Below are positions 5,157-6,848 of a stretch of 6,848 nucleotides of DNA, one piece after another. The notes under the pieces are model-generated. The model was not told the origin of the DNA, did no database searches, and saw only the letters and a list, made by a program, of their open reading frames with translations. The position numbers and the translations under genes were made by a program. Each line of letters begins with the position of its first letter. Position 1 is the first letter of the stretch. Source of the DNA: Clostridia bacterium (lineage in GTDB: Bacteria; Bacillota; Clostridia; Oscillospirales; CAG-272); contig JAGDBW010000093.1 of the NCBI GenBank assembly GCA_017958845.1, positions 1 to 6,848 on the forward strand, given 5' to 3'.

Positions 5157-5444
5157 TTCCGCGCTTTTTCGCTCGTCCTCTCGCCCGCTCCCCGCTGTGT
5201 CCGTCTCTTGTTGTTGCCGCGGCCGCGACGTTTTGTGAATTGCTTGTCGGTTATTTTGCCGCGCGTGAGGCCGCTTTCTTGGCCAAAAAAGCACAAAATC
5301 AGTCAAACCCCCGCCGTTTCTGTCCTTTCCATCGGCCATCGCCGCCAGCGGACGCGATCATGTTCGACTGTGATGCCGCGGCGCCGCGCGCTCCCTCCCC
5401 GCGCCGCCCCTCGACCTCTTTTTTGAAAAACTGACCCAAATCCC
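5157..5444. other. Intergenic region between the zinc-ribbon gene and rlmB, no gene supported
   Basis: Open frames here lack ribosome sites and look like shadows of C-rich DNA. Visible structure includes a near-perfect 20-base palindrome at 5273-5292, centred on TTGGCCAA, with one mismatched pair (C5278/A5287). Outside it are TTTTGTG (5231-5237) and CACAAAA (5292-5298), which could pair. No start codon, RNA gene or known site is recognised. Confidence 0.45.
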
Positions 5445-5463
5445 TTTTTTTCTTCTTTCGGAT
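5445..5463 (+). repeat. T7-CTTCTTT element, third copy, inverted
   Basis: The plus strand here is seven T, then CTTCTTTCGGAT. The minus strand of the repeat at 1247-1228 is seven T, then CTTCTTTTGGGAT, so the cores agree except for a T/C change and one missing G. Flanking CCC and AAA bases are also shared. It directly abuts the A/T-rich promoter-like island upstream of rlmB. Confidence 0.5.
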
Positions 5464-5491
5464 ATGATAAAATAAATAAATAAGATTTTAT
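5463..5491 (+). promoter_or_regulatory. A/T-rich promoter-like island upstream of rlmB
   Basis: TATGAT (5463-5468) and the overlapping TAAAAT (5468-5473) each match five of six -10 positions. No good -35 box lies 16-18 bases upstream; the T-run at 5445-5451 occupies that space. ATAAAAT (5467-5473) and ATTTTAT (5485-5491) form an inverted repeat with an 11-base loop of AAAT units, which could be an operator. A transcript starting near 5475-5480 would have a leader of about 80 bases before rlmB. Confidence 0.45.
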
Positions 5492-5560
5492 TCAGCCCGC
5501 GCCCCCGCCGCCCCGCGCGCGAGGCGGAGCGCCGACGGCCTCACACCCTCAGGAGGTTTT

Positions 5561-6334
5561 ATGAACAACACCGGATCGCGTCCCCCGCGTGCCGGGCAGC
5601 CCTCGTCCGACATGGTCCTGGCCGGGCGCAACGCCCTGCGCGAAGCGCTCTCGGCCGAGCGGGAGATCGACAAGATCTTTGTCAAAAAAGGAGAAAAGAG
5701 CCCCGCCCTAACCCGCCTGCTCGACGAGGCGGCCGGGCGCCGTATCCCCGTGCTCTTTGTCACGAGCGAAAAGCTCTGTGACCTCGCCGGCACCTCCGCC
5801 CATCAGGGCGTGGTGACCGTCCTGTCCGCCGCCGCCTATTCCGACGTGGAGACCATGCTCGCCCTGGCGGCCGAGCGCGGAGAGCCGCCGCTGCTCATCC
5901 TCTGCGACGGCATCGAAGACCCGCACAACCTGGGGGCCGTCATCCGCACGGCCGAATGCGCCGGCGCCCACGGCGTCATCATCCCCCGCCGCCGCGCCGT
6001 CGGCCTGACCTCCGTCGTCGCCAAAGCGTCGGCCAGCGCCCTGGCCCGCTTGCCCGTCGCCCGGGTCGCCAACCTCGCCGCCACCCTCGACGATCTGCGC
6101 GAACGGGGCTTGTGGGCCTACGCCTGCGACATGGGCGGCACGCCCTGCTACTCGACCGACCTGCGCGGCCCCGCCGTGTTCGTGCTCGGTGCCGAGGGCG
6201 CGGGCATCTCCCGCCTTGTCCGCGAAAAGTGCGATTTTTGCGTCAGCGTCCCCCTCTACGGGAGCGTCAACTCTCTCAACGTCTCCAACGCGGCCGCCGT
6301 CATCCTCTGCGAGGCCGCCCGCCAGCGGCATTGA
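5561..6334 (+). CDS. rlmB: 23S rRNA (guanosine-2'-O)-methyltransferase RlmB
   Basis: This is a SpoU-family (SPOUT) methyltransferase expected to use S-adenosylmethionine to methylate the 2'-O of the guanosine equivalent to G2251 in the peptidyl-transferase P loop of 23S rRNA. The 257-residue protein has an N-terminal substrate-binding domain (about 18-92) with VLAGRNALREAL and TSAHQGVVTVL. The knotted catalytic domain shows motif 1 DGIEDPHNLGAVIRTAE (116-132, with Asn123, Arg129 and Glu132), motif 2 FVLGAEGAGIS (207-217) and motif 3 VSVPLYGSVNSLNVSNAAA (228-246). Length is normal. The ATG at 5561 has a perfect AGGAGG (5551-5556) four bases upstream, so it is preferred to the ATG at residue 18. 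The next gene starts 39 bases downstream with no terminator, implying one transcript. In Bacillus subtilis rlmB lies just before yacP and sigH. Here the sigH-like gene lies upstream and no yacP is visible. Confidence 0.95.
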   Translation: MNNTGSRPPRAGQPSSDMVLAGRNALREALSAEREIDKIFVKKGEKSPALTRLLDEAAGRRIPVLFVTSEKLCDLAGTSAHQGVVTVLSAAAYSDVETMLALAAERGEPPLLILCDGIEDPHNLGAVIRTAECAGAHGVIIPRRRAVGLTSVVAKASASALARLPVARVANLAATLDDLRERGLWAYACDMGGTPCYSTDLRGPAVFVLGAEGAGISRLVREKCDFCVSVPLYGSVNSLNVSNAAAVILCEAARQRH

Positions 6335-6358
6335 CCCGCGCCCAAGCCGTCCAAAAGA

Positions 6359-6368
6359 AAGGAAGTGA
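6359..6368 (+). promoter_or_regulatory. Ribosome binding site that fixes a GTG start
   Basis: AAGGAAGTGA matches nine of ten bases of the ideal anti-16S complement AAGGAGGTGA and lies five bases before the GTG at 6374. The GTG inside it (6365) is in the same frame but overlaps the site, so it is not used as the start. Confidence 0.8.
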
Positions 6369-6373
6369 CCGTT

Positions 6374-6848
6374 GTGGCAGATCAGTTCAGCGATGACTAT
6401 ATCAAAGACCTGCTGGCCCGCCTGCGCGCCAACATCTCCGAAGAAGTGACCGAGGAGATCGACCGCGAGACCGAGGCCGAAGCCGCCTCGGACCGCTCCG
6501 TCGGGATCGCCGACGAGCCGACCGAAGCGGATGAGATCGACCTCTCCGACGCCGACGAGGACGAGGCCGCCTCCCCGGACAAAAACAAAGACAACACCGA
6601 CGAGTCGGACGACGAGCCGGACGACGATACGCCGCCCTTTGACGCGGACGAGTCGGACGAACAAAACACCGACGAGCCGACCGAAGAAAGCGCCGCCGAC
6701 TCCGCCGCGCCGGACGACGAGACGCCGCCCTTTGACACGGACGAGCCGGACGAACAAAACACCGCCGCGCCGGACGAAGAAAGCGCCGCCGACTCCGCCG
6801 CGCCGGACGACGAGACGCCGCCCTTTGACACGGACGAGCCCGCCGAAC
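6374..6848 (+). CDS. Acidic repeat-containing protein, 3' end beyond the window
   Basis: This frame is open from a GTG at 6374 to the last base, with 158 codons visible and no stop. The N-terminus (VADQFSDDYIKDLLARLRAN, then ISEEVTEEIDRETEAEA) reads as a short amphipathic helical region. From about residue 46 it is dominated by Asp and Glu, and there is no Lys or Arg after residue 72 in the visible part. From residue 83 it is built of 31-residue repeats containing DD(D/E)TPPFD, DEQNT and ESAADSAAP. No signal peptide is seen at the start. Downstream domains such as a membrane anchor or enzymatic part would lie beyond the window. The repeated acidic part looks disordered and could be a linker or spacer. 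It follows rlmB at 39 bases, so it is probably in the same transcript. The minus strand also has a long open frame (6397-6831), but that is a serine-rich shadow of the repeats with no ribosome site. I do not recognise the family. Confidence 0.78.
   Translation, partial: MADQFSDDYIKDLLARLRANISEEVTEEIDRETEAEAASDRSVGIADEPTEADEIDLSDADEDEAASPDKNKDNTDESDDEPDDDTPPFDADESDEQNTDEPTEESAADSAAPDDETPPFDTDEPDEQNTAAPDEESAADSAAPDDETPPFDTDEPAE
6620..6848 (+). repeat. 93-bp in-frame coding tandem repeat, 2.5 units
   Basis: Units begin at 6620, 6713 and 6806, the last cut by the window end. Units 1 and 2 agree at 86 of 93 bases by my count, and the partial third unit agrees with unit 2 at 41 of 43. The differences mostly change amino acids but preserve acidity and the TPPFD core. 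The period is a multiple of three, so copy number can change without breaking the frame. Confidence 0.9.

Noticed and set aside
5240..5434. Small open frame with TTG start between the zinc-ribbon gene and rlmB
   Set aside because: No Shine-Dalgarno, no recognisable motif, and it crosses the palindrome; likely chance.
5708..6757. Long minus-strand open frame opposite rlmB and the acidic gene
   Set aside because: It is the complement of rlmB codons and of the Asp/Glu repeats, giving Val/Gly/Arg-rich sequence; rlmB on the plus strand has clear motifs and a perfect ribosome site.

Overview
The window looks like chromosome of a GC-rich, endospore-forming member of the Clostridia, most likely Oscillospirales (Ruminococcaceae/Oscillospiraceae). 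The evidence is a germination protease gene (gpr), a SigH-type sigma factor, a DUF4364 protein, a clostridial-type double zinc-ribbon protein, strongly C/G-ending codons, and A/T-rich consensus promoters standing out from a GC-rich background. I could run no database searches, so all family calls come from reading motifs.

Layout. Bases 1-136 are a GC-rich edge downstream of gpr, with a strong G-quadruplex motif and no callable gene. gpr lies on the minus strand (137-1057). A 670-base divergent gap (1058-1730) holds short direct repeats, a tandem duplication, a long pyrimidine tract and, at its right end, a good extended -10 promoter. That promoter drives a plus-strand pair: a lipoprotein solute-binding protein of the oligopeptide type (1731-3449) and a DUF4364 winged-helix protein (3486-4037). 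A second promoter, with perfect TTGACA and TATAAT boxes, drives a SigH-like sigma factor (4144-4719); the stop codon of this gene lies inside an intrinsic terminator. A degenerate tRNA-like sequence (4741-4808) sits in the leader of a small zinc-ribbon gene (4832-5107), which ends at a strong terminator. After a 450-base gap with an A/T-rich promoter-like island come rlmB (5561-6334) and the start of an acidic, repeat-containing protein (6374 to the window end). That last gene has a GTG start and runs off the edge.

How the genes fit together. gpr acts when spores germinate, and SigH-type factors direct the start of sporulation in relatives. rlmB and sigH are also near neighbours in Bacillus subtilis, which supports the SigH call here, although the order is different. 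The peptide-binding lipoprotein has no permease or ATPase beside it in this window. I see no phage, defence, CRISPR or biosynthetic system. The most unusual items are the tRNA-like relic, a poly-T/CTTC element present at three intergenic sites, G-quadruplex motifs on both sides of gpr, and the expanding 93-bp repeat in the acidic protein gene.
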